A DNA stretch of 64,000 bases, taken from assembly GCF_000002425.4 (NCBI RefSeq), contig NC_037256.1, forward strand, positions 17,139,917 through 17,203,916, written 5' to 3'. The position numbers were made by a program, and so were the translations under genes. This stretch comes from Physcomitrium patens (lineage: Eukaryota > Streptophyta > Bryopsida > Funariales > Funariaceae). Within the stretch, counting starts at the first letter, position 1; each line of letters begins with the position of its first letter. Under the pieces are notes generated by a model that saw only the letters and a program-made list of their open reading frames with translations, ran no database searches and had not been told where the DNA came from. Below, in pieces: positions 39,716 through 50,295 of this stretch.

Positions 39716-39967
39716 GAGTGATTTGTACTATTCTTCTATAGCATTCTCCCAATTCATAGCATCCATGGACTTCACTGCATTACACAAATTCAATGGATCA
39801 GCAATGAGTGCAATATTAGCATATTTTTTACTTACTTGAGGAAAGATAGAGTTCTTCTACTATGCACCAAGTTGTTTTTGATCTCATAAAGGATATCTCC
39901 TTTCACTTGATGAAGATTCACCTTCATGCACTCCAATAGCTCTTGCAATCTTCTTTTCTCTTGAAAC

Positions 39968-41025
39968 TTATCTCTTCATACTTAAAGATTGGTACTCTTC
40001 ATCACCATCAATATCTTCAATATCTTGCTTGTTTTCATTTCTGGTTTTAGCAATTATAGGCATTTCATGATCTACCTTCTTTGATTCTTCATCTTGATTT
40101 GAAATTCCACCATCTTCACTATCATCATCAATTTCTTCGTTTTTCATCACTCGATTTAAAGATGTGTCCATAAATACACCATTACTCTCACTTGAACACA
40201 TCTCCAAGTGTTCACAAGTACTCTTGTGCTCCAAAAACTCTACATCACAACTTTCAATGATTTTCTTGGTTTCTAAACTTATGAGCCTATATGCTTTGGT
40301 ACCTTCATAATATCCAATAAATACACATTTTGTTCTTTTTGCGTCAAGTTTGGACCTCATGCAATTTGGTTTCTTTTCATAAACAATACATCTAAAGATC
40401 CTCATGTATAAAACATAAGATTTCTTGCCACTCTAAGCTTTTTGTGGAGTCATTGATGTGAGTGTACTTGTTGGACATCTATTCCTTATATATATATTAT
40501 ATTGATGACAACTTCTGCCCAATATTCATGCCCAAGGTTTTGTTCATGAAGCATACTCCTTGCCATCTCCACAATGGTGTGATTTATTCTTTCAACAATT
40601 CCATTTTGTTGTAGAGTGTAAAGAATAGAGGTTTGTCTTGTAATACCTTGATTTTTCAAAAATTCATCAATTTTTTTTGATATGTACTCATCTCCATTGT
40701 CCGTATGCAACACTTTCATCTTGCACTCATATTGCTTCTCTACAAGTGCCTTGAATTCTTTAAACCTTGAGAAATACTCACTCTTGGCTTTAATGATGTA
40801 TATCTGCATATTTCTTTAGAAATTATCAATAAATTTCACAAAGTACCTTGGTCCTCTAATTGATGGTGTCTTCATTAGTCCACAAATATTAGAATGAACT
40901 ATCTCTAATAATTTGCTTGCACATATTGTAATTCCACTTGGAAATAAAGCCCTTTGTTGTTTGCCTTGGATACAATCTTCACAAGCAAGTGTCATAGTAT
41001 TGTGGCTAAATTGACCAAGATCCAA
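39968..41025 (-). pseudogene. Copia integrase remnant
   Basis: The segments carry the zinc-binding end (CEDCIQGKQQRALF), the catalytic core with HTDNGDEYISK and NGIVERINHTIVEMARSML (the second D and E of the DDE set), and a C-terminal block KCVFIGYYEGTKAYRL. It is broken into three frames. Confidence 0.85.
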
Positions 41026-41040
41026 GCCACTTACGATAGA

Positions 41041-41529
41041 TTAGAGTTCTTTCTTGCTTTTAGCATTCAAATGACCAAATCTTTGATGCCAAATACAAAA
41101 CTTGTCTTCATTTTGTGGAAAATCAACATATGCCACTACTTCTACTCCATTCACCTTCTTACAATTGATGAAGTAGAGGTTGCCATTTCTAAGGCCTTTG
41201 GCAACATGTTGTCCACTCAATGTCTTCACAAAACACCCATCCCTGTCAAATTGAACTTTACAACCATGTGATATAAGTTTGCTCACCAAAAGAAGGTTCT
41301 TCTTCATATTTGGCATATCTAAGACTTCCTTCAATCTGATCCTCTTGATTTGCTCCTTCACCACAATCTCCACCACAATGGAGCCAATTCCAATGGCTTG
41401 CACCATGCCATTATCTCCCAACCATACTTTTGTTGCTGAAATTGCTTCATAAGTATCAAATGAATACTTGTATGGTGTCTTGTACTTAATAGCACTTGAA
41501 TCTATAATCCACTTAGACATGGCAGCCAT
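41041..41529 (-). pseudogene. Copia protease and pre-integrase region
   Basis: The aspartic protease motif is WIIDSSA in place of the usual DSGA, so the catalytic-site glycine is lost. The GAG-pre-integrase block follows (FCIWHQRFGHLNAKS). Confidence 0.82.
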
Positions 41530-42348
41530 GGAGGCTCATTTACTTGCCATGAAAGCATAATCATCTCCACCAAAACTATCACTAGTATTATTTGTACTTT
41601 TCCTATCTCTTCTCTTCGCCTTGTAGCAATTTGTAGCAAAATGACATGATTTTCTATAAATATAGTAATTTCTTATGTTGCTTTTTGAATTATCACGTTG
41701 ATATGGAAAGCTACCTTTGCCTTGTCTTGAAAATAGAGCTCAATCATCACTTTGAAGCTCCTTTTCTTTCCTCTTGGTTACTTCATATATAAGTCATGAT
41801 GTGACATAATTCATGTTAAGCTCCTTCATGTTGATAGACTCCAATGCCAAAATGAGGTAGTTGTAGGACTCGAGAAGGCTCATGAGCAATATCAACATAA
41901 TTTTTTTATCATCAACTAGGATGTCAACAACTGCTAGTTGATTTGCAAGTGCTTTTATCTTGTTGACATGAGCCATGAAGTCATCTTCTTCCATCTTTAC
42001 TATTAAGAACTCCCTCCTTATCCATAGAATATTAACAAGGTTTCTACTATCATAGATGTTGCAAAGAATCTTCCATGCTTCTACTGGTCCATTACAAGTA
42101 ATTACATGTAAAAAGTTGGCATCATCAAGGTTTATTGCAATCATGCCAAAAGCCTTCCTTTCACGTCATTTTTATTCTTTCATCACCTTAACATCACCAT
42201 CATCACTAAGAGGTTCTTCACTTTCATCAAGAATATTCCAAAGATCCAATGAAGCCAACAAAAGGTCCATTTTCTTCTTTCAATGGTAGAAGTTGTTACC
42301 TCTAAACTTCTCAATCACTCTCAAATCCTCACCCTCACTTGAAACCAT
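41530..42348 (-). pseudogene. Copia gag remnant
   Basis: Probable start at 42348-42346 (MVSSEGEDLRVIEKFRGNN). The body at 41794-42144 shows the UBN2-type gag block (NLVNILWIRREFLIVKMEEDD). The zinc knuckle near 41640-41690 has decayed: the first two cysteines are Tyr and the Gly of GH is Cys. The Gypsy element inserted about 110 bp before this start, in the leader. Confidence 0.75.
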
Positions 42349-42805
42349 GTCTAATGAAGGGATGTATCAAAGAAAATCAAGAAAAGAGAAGATAGAAGTC
42401 TAAAAATCAACAAGAAGGTGTTGTTGCCTTAGAATCCCAAAATGCCCTCTTTGTGAGTAAATGTCATGGCCATAATCATGTAAGCTAATAATTACATATA
42501 GAAATAGATAGAAGTAAGTAAAAGTAGATAAAAGTAAGTTAATTCTATAATATTTAATATAGAAGCTTCCTAGAAACTTCCTAGACGCTGCTTTGACTTC
42601 ATAGGTGTCTTTAATTGACTTTTTGGATTAGAAACGTGGTCAACAAGTTGGCCATGTGCCACACATGTTGTTAGCTTGAAGATCAAGCTAACTATGTAGC
42701 CCACACGTAGAAAAACTTGCCTTATAAGTCAAGGCATGTGTCCTACAAAGTCAACACATATAGGAGGTCCTATAGAACGTCGCCACATAGCCCCTAGTTA
42801 GATAG

Positions 42806-42813
42806 TATATATA
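42806..42813 (+). promoter_or_regulatory. LTR TATA box
   Basis: TATATATA. A start about 31 bp downstream, normal for plants, would fall at about 42837, the first base of the segment complementary to the primer site. Confidence 0.6.
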
Positions 42814-42836
42814 GAGACAAGAGTGAAGGCTTCTTC

Positions 42837-42847
42837 ACTCTTGTCAA
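42837..42847 (+). promoter_or_regulatory. Candidate self-primer at predicted transcript 5' end
   Basis: ACTCTTGTCAA is the exact reverse complement of TTGACAAGAGT at 43016-43026, two bases past the LTR. In Tf1/sushi-type elements the first 11 nt of the RNA prime reverse transcription in just this way. Confidence 0.6.
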
Positions 42848-43015
42848 CTCCTTTCTTGCTCCTAGTCCAGGTTCAAGAGTCTTTAGTTTCTTGTCTTGTG
42901 GCAATAGCCATTCCAGTTTCCTTTTAATATACATACTTGTTTATATTTTCACTTATTATATCGAGATAGCCTTTTTGTGTATATTTTCCCTCATCGAGTC
43001 TTTGTCCTTGACAGA

Positions 43016-43026
43016 TTGACAAGAGT
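43016..43026 (+). promoter_or_regulatory. Candidate self-priming primer-binding site
   Basis: TTGACAAGAGT beside the 5' LTR. It does not begin TGG and resembles no tRNA 3' end I know, but pairs over 11 of 11 bases with the predicted RNA 5' end. Confidence 0.6.
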
Positions 43027-43185
43027 ACACTTACAATATGAGAGCTTTATTTTTCTTGAGTAAGAGTAGATTACCCCTTTCTCTTGACAAGACATAAGCG
43101 TATTAGAAGTTTACAAATTATCCACTTCTAAACTGATATTGTTCTTAGTATCTTCTTTGTTATCAAGTCTTTCTTTTCTTTTGTC

Positions 43186-44229
43186 TTGAGCAGTATCAAA
43201 CAAATTTTTCTTCTTAGTGTCATTATGGCAGAGCTTGTTGAAATGAAGAGTGCAATGGCACAAATGCAAGATCAAATGAGGGAGTTAATGCTTGCGATGC
43301 ATCAACTCAATTCACCAACACAGGAAAGAACAAGAATAGCAGAAAGTGGAGATATAGAGATGATCGGAGCTGCGTCAACATCTACAACAAATCACGTTCC
43401 TTCTCCAATTGTACAACACCCTGTAAGCACTAGAGAACCAAGAATTACCTTATCCGAGAAATTTGATGGTATGAGATCAAAGTTTCGAGGGTTCATCAAT
43501 CAAGTACAATTGGCAATTGAACTTCAACCGCAAAGCTATCCAACTCCAGGATCACAAGTCAGGTTTATTGGCACTCTACTTTCTGGTTCTGCATTATCGT
43601 GGTTTTCATCTTTTCTTGAACAACAAAATCCAATATTAGACAATTTGGAAGCTTTTTTGGTGGAGTTTCGATCTATGTATGGTGAACACGATGCAACTCG
43701 TGTTGCAACAAATAAGATCCGAATTCTGCAACAAAAAAATTGCTCTGTAACAGTGTATGCTTCACAATTTCGACAACTTGCAATTGACATCAAGTGGGAT
43801 GATGCTGCACTCATCAGTCAATTTCTTTATGGATTGCAATACGAAGTAAAGAAATTGATGCTCAACTTACCTGATCCTCAAACTTTGAGTCAAGCAATCG
43901 ATTTTGCGGTAAAATGTGATAATCGACTTTTTGAATTTCGATCCGAAAATCATTCACGGGAACCTCAACGTTATTACTCAATGGCAACATCAACATCTTT
44001 GCCAAACGTACATTCGAAAGTAGAAGACATGTAAATTGACGCGGTACGTTTTAAACCCCTAACTGAGCAAGAAAAGATTCATCGTCGTCAAGAAGGATTA
44101 TGTTTATATTGCGGAGAACCTAAGCACACTGCTCAACATTGTCCAAAGAAACGACGCAACTATAAAATGAGGGGTACGACGGTCAAAGAAGACAACATGT
44201 CGGGAAACGGATTTGTCCAGCTACAATAG
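43186..44229 (+). pseudogene. Gypsy gag with internal in-frame stop
   Basis: Open from 43186 (or the second ATG at 43225, MAELVEMKSAMAQMQ) to a TAA at 44032. The same frame then continues through a CCHC zinc knuckle, CLYCGEPKHTAQHC, to a TAG at 44227. The capsid-like block (LSEKFDGMRSKFRGFINQV, GSALSWFSSFLEQQ) is intact. The TAA recurs at the same place in the copy at 60270, so it may not be a random lesion. A slippery heptamer near the end is listed separately. Confidence 0.85.
44202..44208 (+). promoter_or_regulatory. Candidate -1 ribosomal frameshift heptamer GGGAAAC
   Basis: Read in the gag frame as G GGA AAC, the X XXY YYZ form. The gag stop TAG is 25 bases after the heptamer start and pol is open in the -1 frame from this point. 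The same position at 62077-62083 has A AAA AAC. Confidence 0.6.
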
Positions 44230-44675
44230 GGACCATGCAGTTGGAACCTTGTACAATTCCTAATGAAGGTCCTATCCTCTCCTCAAAACCCTCTCCTTGT
44301 TTTATAATAGACTTATATTTAGGACCTAAGAATTACAAAGCCTCTGCTTTATTAGATTCGGGAGCCTCAGCATGTTTTTTAGATGAATAATTTGTTAAAA
44401 TTCGTAAAATATCTTTTATACAGAAACCTAAACCAGTACATGTAGAAGTCATAGATGGTCGTCCCTTGTCTTCTGGAGATGTCACTCATGAAACTCATCC
44501 TATAAAAGTAACAATAGACGGTCATGATAGCTACATAGCTTTTAACATAATTAAATCCCCGTCCAATCCAGTTATTTTAGGTTTATCCTGGCTAGAAAAA
44601 TATAATCCTCGAATAGATTGGAATTCACGTAAACTTGACTTTTCCCAGAGCGTTATTAATAGTTCTACCAACTAA
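44205..44675 (+). pseudogene. Gypsy aspartic protease
   Basis: Pol frame, -1 relative to gag. It keeps the catalytic LLDSGASACFLD block, then a TAA at 44388. It continues with VEVIDGRPLSSGDVTHE and NPVILGLSWLEKYNPRIDW, typical of Gypsy protease ends. Confidence 0.85.
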
Positions 44676-44879
44676 GTAAAAAATTATAAGTCTAGTATAG
44701 TAAAACCCGTACTGATAGGTGCAAAAGCATTTATACACGCAGCAAAAGAAGGATCAACTTTTGCTATTCATGCTGCACCTATTTCTCAAAACGTAAAGAC
44801 TTCAAGTGGCATTCCAAGTCAATATCAGGAGTATCAAGACGTTTTTGAGAAAAAGAATGCAAATATTCTTCTTAAACAT

Positions 44880-45720
44880 CACCCATATGATTGTTCAATC
44901 GACCTCAAGGAAGGAACTCAGCCACCATTTGGACCAATTTACAGTTTATCGCAAGATGAATTGGCTGAACTCAAGACATATATTGACGAGAATTTAGCGA
45001 AGAATTTCATACGCCATTCAAAATCTCCAACAGGAGCTCCAATTCTATTTGTAAAGAAAAAAGATGGATCTTTACGAATGTGTGTTGATTATCGAGGACT
45101 CAACAAGATCACAATCAAGAACAGGTATCCATTATCTTTGATATCAGGACTCCTTGACCAGTTGAATCAAGCTAAGATCTATACAAAAATAGATCTAAGA
45201 GGAGCATATAATCTAGTACGGATCAAAGAAGGAGATGAATGGAAGACTGCGTTTCGAACCAGGTATGGACATTTCGAATATAATGTCATGCCTTTTGGAC
45301 TCACGAATGCACCAGTTGCTTTTCAACATCTCATGAATGATATATTTCATGAATTCTTAGACAATTTTGTCGTCTGCTATCTAGACGATATCCTGATCTA
45401 TTCTAAGAACGTCGAAGAACATGAAATACATGTTCGTCAAGTATTACAAAAACTTAGAGATGCAGGATTGTATGCCAAGATGAAAAGTGTGTATTTCACA
45501 CTACTCAAGTTGACTTTTTAGGATACATCATTTCAAATGATGGTCTCATGATGGATTCTAAGAAAGTCCAAACAATCATGGATTGGAAGATTCCAAGGAC
45601 AGTAAGAGATGTCCAATGTTTCTTGGGATTTGTCAATTACTATCGGATCTTCATCAAAGATTTCTCATGAGTTGCAGCTCTACTTACACGCTTGACTAGT
45701 AAAGATAAATTTCAATAGAA
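44880..45720 (+). pseudogene. Gypsy reverse transcriptase
   Basis: Carries [58 protein letters not shown] and the active site YLDD (45378-45389). One base is missing near 45482 compared with the other copies, which shifts the frame just after the catalytic core. A TGG-to-TAG change ends the piece near 45718. Confidence 0.92.
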
Positions 45721-46150
45721 TCAAGAAGCGAAATCAGCATTTGAAGCCTTGAAGACATCGTTTGTCTCTGCACCAGTCTTATATAGTGTTGACTTTTCCA
45801 AGGCATTTTTTATGGAAACAAATGCATCAGATTTTGCCTTGGATGCAGTTTTATCACAAATGGGAACAGATGACAAACTTCATCCGATAGCTTTTCATTC
45901 AAGAAAATTCTCAGCAGCCAAGATCAATTATGAGATCCACAATAAAGAACTTCTTGCGATCGTGGATTCCTTTTAAGAATGGCGTCATTATCTAGAAGGC
46001 GCTTCTAGTCTAGTCACTGTGTATACAGATCACAAGAACCTTGAGTATTTCATGTCAGCACGCGTATTGAATCGTCGTCAAGCTCGTTGGAGTATGTCTT
46101 TGTCAAGATTCGAGTTCATTATCACTTATCAGCCAGGAAAATAATAAGGT
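45721..46150 (+). pseudogene. Gypsy RNase H
   Basis: The segment FMETNASDFALDAVLSQMG, HPIAFHSRKFS and IHNKELLAIVDSF is the RNase H (RT_RNaseH) block. CAA-to-TAA at 45974 and a stop pair near 46141 interrupt it before GLSDGLSRR, the usual tether end. Confidence 0.88.
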
Positions 46151-47723
46151 TTGTCCGATGGTCTATCTAGACGTTCTTATTTTGTACCAAAAGAAGGAGA
46201 TGCAGCTTTTGAGCAACAAAGAACGGTCCTCTTGAAACCGGAGCAATTTCATCTCCGAGCAATGAAATCAACATTGACTGTTGATTCAACTTTTCTCAAG
46301 CAAATTCAGTCCAGTATGTCCTCAGTCCCTCTTGTTTATGATATCAAGAATAATTCTTTCAAGTCTCATGATCCTTCTAAGTTCGAGTTCAAGAATAATC
46401 TATTATATTTTGAAGGACGCCTATATGTTCCAGAAAGAGAAGCATGTTTACGTGTTCCTTAAGCACGTCATGACTTTCCAACAGCATGGCACTTTGGATA
46501 TAATAAGACTTTGGAACTCATATCAAGAGATTTTTGGTGGCCACAAATGTGGAAGCCAGTCAAAGACTTTGTACAATCTTGTGATATTTGTTCAAGATCA
46601 AAAATTCCTCGTCATCGACCTTACGGACTTCTTCAGCCATTACCTATACCAGAACAACCATGGTCTTCTGTTTCTATGGATTTCATCACAGATCTTCCAA
46701 GCTCAAGATCTTATGATTCTATATTTGTGATAGTAGATCGTTTCACCAAGATGGCACATTTTGTGCCATGTACAAAATCTATCACAGGTGAAGAAACAAG
46801 TAAGCTTTTCATTGATAATATCTATCGCTATCATGGATTACCTAAAGATATCATATCGGATAGGGGAACTCAATTTGTGTCAAGATTCTAGAGGACCCTT
46901 TTCAAGATTTTAAAAGTGGACATAAAGCTATCTTCGGCTTTCCATCCTCAAACTGATGGACAAACAGAGCGCGTAAACCAAGTCTTGGAGCAATATTTAA
47001 GGTGTACTATCAACTACCAACAAGATGATTGGACAACTCTTCTGCCATTGGCAGAGTTTGCTTATAATAATACGGTACATTCTTCCACGCAACAAACACC
47101 TTTCTTTGCCAATTATGGCTATCATCCACGACTTGATACTTTTAATTTTTTAAAAGTTGATAATCCTACAGCAGAAGATATGGCAAATCGGTTGTCAGAG
47201 TTACATGCAATAATGAAGACGCAATTGAAGGAAGCTCAAGAACGACAAAAAATAAACGCAGATCTATATCGTAAGGAGCAACCACAACTCAACGTGGGTG
47301 ATAAGGTATGGCTACTTCGTTGCAATATCAAGACTACTCGACCTTGTGACAAGTTGGACTATCGTAGGCTTGGCCCCTTTTCTGTTTCTGAACAGATCAA
47401 CCCAGTTGCATATTGGTTACATCTATCGGAGTCAATGAAGATCCATCCTGTATTCCACGTGTCTCTTCTTGAACCATATAAGACAGTGGATATACAAGGA
47501 AGAAGACAAATGCCACCGCCTCCTACAGAAGTAGATAATAATGAAGAATTTGAGGTGGAAGAGATATTAGACTCAAGGCGACGCCGAAATAAGCTGGAAT
47601 ATCTTGTTCATTGGCGCGGATATGATATTAGTGAATGCACATGGGAGCCATCCAGGAATCTAACAAATGCATCAGCTAAAGTCAAAGTTTTTTTATCAAC
47701 GACATCCATCAAAACCAAGATAA
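46151..47723 (+). pseudogene. Gypsy integrase with C-terminal chromodomain
   Basis: The zinc region has HFGYNKTLEL and CDICSRSK. The catalytic set is D in SMDFITDLP, D in ISDRGTQF and E in GQTERVNQVLEQY. The chromodomain (FEVEEILDSRRRRNKLEYL, then VHWRGYDISECTWEPSRNL) lies at about 47550-47660. This domain steers integration to chromatin marks in chromoviruses. A TAG near 46889 (from TGG) and an extra T in the run at about 47688-47694 break the frame. By comparison with the copy at 7345-7660, pol should end at the TAA at 47721. Confidence 0.92.
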
Positions 47724-47817
47724 AAATCTCTCATATAAAAGAGACAAGATTGAGGCAAGATAACATTCAATTTCCTATCCTTGTTTGTAACTTCTTTGCA
47801 TTTGTGACGCTAATTAG

Positions 47818-48241
47818 ATGGAGAGCCAACAACCAGCGGATTCAACTCAAGAACCTTCGTTTGCTGACCTGCCGGACGAGACATTATGATTGTCACAACC
47901 TTCAAGACGACGCAATCGAGATGAAGATCTTTCAAGAACGACATGTTCTTCCTCGAATAGATGGTGAGATACAACGCGTTTGGTATCACGATTTGGGAAG
48001 GGACTCCCGATGTTTGGTGATTTTGCTAGAGGTAGGAACAACTCCTGATGGTGTTCCAAATATTCTATTCGAAGGAAGTTACGAAGGCCTCAACAATGAT
48101 CAAATAACTGGGTGGTCTTCTCGCCCTGGTATGGGACACTACCGATGGTTGAGAGGCCCTATCAATCATCTTCGAAGAGAACAGAGATCAGAGTATGTGG
48201 CGAATATAATTTGTCGCATCATAGATTTCCTCAACATATGA
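47818..48241 (+). pseudogene. Conserved tract after pol, possible extra ORF
   Basis: An ATG at 47818 (MESQQPADSTQEPSFADLPD) opens a frame interrupted by one TGA. After a one-base shift near 47930 it runs on to a stop at 48241 (IQRVWYHDLGRD, RCLVILLEVGTT, REQRSEYVANIICR). The older copy at 7743-8204 aligns over the whole stretch and shares the ATG. The position between pol and the polypurine tract is where some retroelements keep extra genes. No family is recognised. Confidence 0.4.
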
Positions 48242-48282
48242 TGACCACTCCTCGTGGAACTCGTCTCTAGAAGGGGGGGTAA

Positions 48283-48834
48283 TGTCATGGCCATAATCAT
48301 GTATGCTAATAATTACATATAGAAATAGGTAGAAGTAAGTAAAAGTAGATAAAAGTAAATTAATTCTATAATATTTAATATAGAAGCTTCCTAAAAACTT
48401 CCTAGACGTTGCTTTGACTTCATAGGTATCTTTAATTGACTTTTTGGATTAGAAACGTGGTCAACAAGTTGGCCATGTGCCACACATGTTGTTAGCTTGA
48501 AGATCAAGCTAATTATGTGGCCCACACGTAGAAAAACTTGCCTTGTAAGTCAAGGCATGTGTCCTACAAAGTCAACACATATAGGAGGTCCTATAGAACG
48601 TCGCCACATAGCCCCTAGTTAGATAGTATATATAGAGACAAGAGTGAAGGCTTCTTCACTCTTCTCAACTTCTTTCTTGCTCCTAGTCCAGGTTCAAGAG
48701 TCTTTAGTTTCTTGTCTTGTGGCAATAGCCATTCCAGTTTCCTTTTAATATACATACTTGTTTATATTTTGACTTATTATATCGAGATAGCCTTTTTGTG
48801 TATATTTTCCCTCATCGAGTCTTTGTCCTTGACA
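48283..48834 (+). repeat. Gypsy 3' LTR
   Basis: 552 bp. About 12 differences from the 5' LTR, mostly transitions. In this LTR the self-primer segment has a G-to-C change (CTTCTCAA). Confidence 0.95.
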
Positions 48835-48839
48835 GTAAA

Positions 48840-49285
48840 CTAAAAAATTTCACTCTTTGATCACTCTCAACTTTACTTATAAGACTTTTCACAAGTCTAA
48901 TATTCTATCAAAACCTCTCTTACAAGTTTTACCACTCTTTTATCACCTCTAATATTTCATAATACCTCTTTTGACTATAAAAAGATCTATTAGGAACTTA
49001 AGCACATGAAAGTTTAATGTTAGTATATTAATGAGATAGGTCAGCAAATAAATACACCTTTAGTATTCTAAAACAATATTCTAAACTATATAACAATATC
49101 CAAGACCATGAATGTACTTAACAAAAAGTAAGAGCAAAACTACATTAATAATTAGATACAAAAAGAGATTTAGAAGATACCAAATTCTAACATTAGAAAC
49201 AACTATAAGATCTACTCCTCATAATAACAAAAAAAACTTCAAAGAATTTCAAAACTCACAATTAAAGATGAGTGGGCCCATAACC
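48840..49285 (-). other. Copia leader between its 5' LTR and the Gypsy insertion
   Basis: This continues the Copia sequence cut at 42461. Just inside the right LTR the minus strand reads GGTTATGGGCCCAC, the place of the primer-binding site; it resembles an initiator-Met tRNA site only loosely. Confidence 0.6.
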
Positions 49286-50290
49286 TATTGAAGAAATAGA
49301 ACTTTGAAGTCACAATACATACCATTAGCAAGGTTGCATACAAAAATAGTATGGAATAAGATGGCTTTCACTTCCAACATCCAATACTTATAGGTTGTAG
49401 TTGATGCCCTATATCAAGGACATGAATTCCAAAGAAAGATAATCTCAATAAACTCTTGTGTCACTCGAAAATACTTAGAAATCACTCAAAGGTGATAATA
49501 TATTGAACTAGAATGGCTATTGCCAAAGACTAAAAAACATGATGACTCTTGAAACTAGACTGAAAATAAGAAAGAAGTTGACAAGAGTGAAGAAGGCTTC
49601 ACTTTTTTCTTTATATATAGTATCTAACTAGGGGCTACGTGGCGACGTTCTATATGACCTCCAATATGTGTTGAATTTACAAGGCAAGTTTTTCTATGTG
49701 TGGGCTTTATAGTTAGCTTGGTCTTCAAGCTAACAACATGTGTGGCACATGGCCAACTTGTTGACCACGTTTCTAATCCAAAAAGTCAATTAAAGACACC
49801 TATGAAGTCAAAGCAACATCTATGAAGCTTCTAAGAAGCTACCATATCAAATATTATAGAATTAACTTACTTTTATCTACTTTTATGTATTTCTACTTAT
49901 TTATATATATAATTACTAGCTTACATGAGTATGTCTGTGATACCCTACAAGACAACTTCCACTCTTTGACTTTTACACACATGATCTTAGGTCTTATAAT
50001 CCTATAGTATCTAATATACTTCAAGGGTATCCTATGGTCTTTGGATCCTTTGGCATTTTACTAACCACAAGGGTATCCTATGCCAAACACTGATTACTCT
50101 TACCTAATCTTTGAATATTCCCTAGTTCATACTTTGTCATCTTGATTTTGACTCTTGGTCCTTGACCTCATCCTATATCCATAGAACGCCCTTTCTATAC
50201 ACCAAGAGTCAATCCTTTGACTATTAGCAACTTACTTAAGGTAATATCTTCTATAAGGTAACTTATTCTACTTTCATTTTTACTTCAACA
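49286..50290 (-). repeat. Copia 5' LTR, split by a solo LTR
   Basis: TATTGAAG to CTTCAACA. Removing 49412-49942 and one copy of CCCTA leaves exactly 469 bp, equal to the left LTR. Confidence 0.9.
49412..49942 (-). repeat. Reverse solo Gypsy LTR with target-site duplication
   Basis: 531-bp reverse copy of the Gypsy LTR flanked by CCCTA on both sides (49407-49411 and 49943-49947). Its termini have decayed to TA. Confidence 0.9.
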
Positions 50291-50295
50291 ATAAA

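Larger units (their letters stand above)
42462..43013 (+). repeat. Gypsy 5' LTR
   Basis: 552 bp, TGTCATGG to CCTTGACA. It contains a TATATATA box at 42806-42813 and a perfect 13-bp-stem, 4-nt-loop hairpin at 42816-42845. Confidence 0.95.
42462..48834 (+). mobile_element. Complete Gypsy retrotransposon with chromodomain, nested in Copia
   Basis: 6373 bp with two 552-bp LTRs (42462-43013 and 48283-48834) that differ at about 12 positions by eye, flanked by the identical 5-mer GTAAA (42457-42461 and 48835-48839). A polypurine tract (AGAAGGGGGGGTAA) stands directly before the 3' LTR. The order is gag, protease, RT, RNase H, integrase, chromodomain, as in chromoviruses. There is no tRNA-type primer site; see the self-primer entry. 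Several stops and two frameshifts make this copy non-autonomous despite its youth. Confidence 0.95.
37754..50290 (-). mobile_element. Copia retrotransposon carrying two later insertions
   Basis: LTRs at 37754-38222 and 49286-50290 are both 469 bp once a nested solo LTR and its duplicated 5 bp are removed from the right one. The element is flanked by the 5-mer ATAAA (37749-37753 and 50291-50295). The minus-strand order gag, protease, integrase, RT, RNase H is the Copia order. A purine tract lies inside the left LTR, as expected for the 3' end. Without the nested Gypsy and solo LTR it measures about 5.6 kb. All coding frames are broken. Confidence 0.9.
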
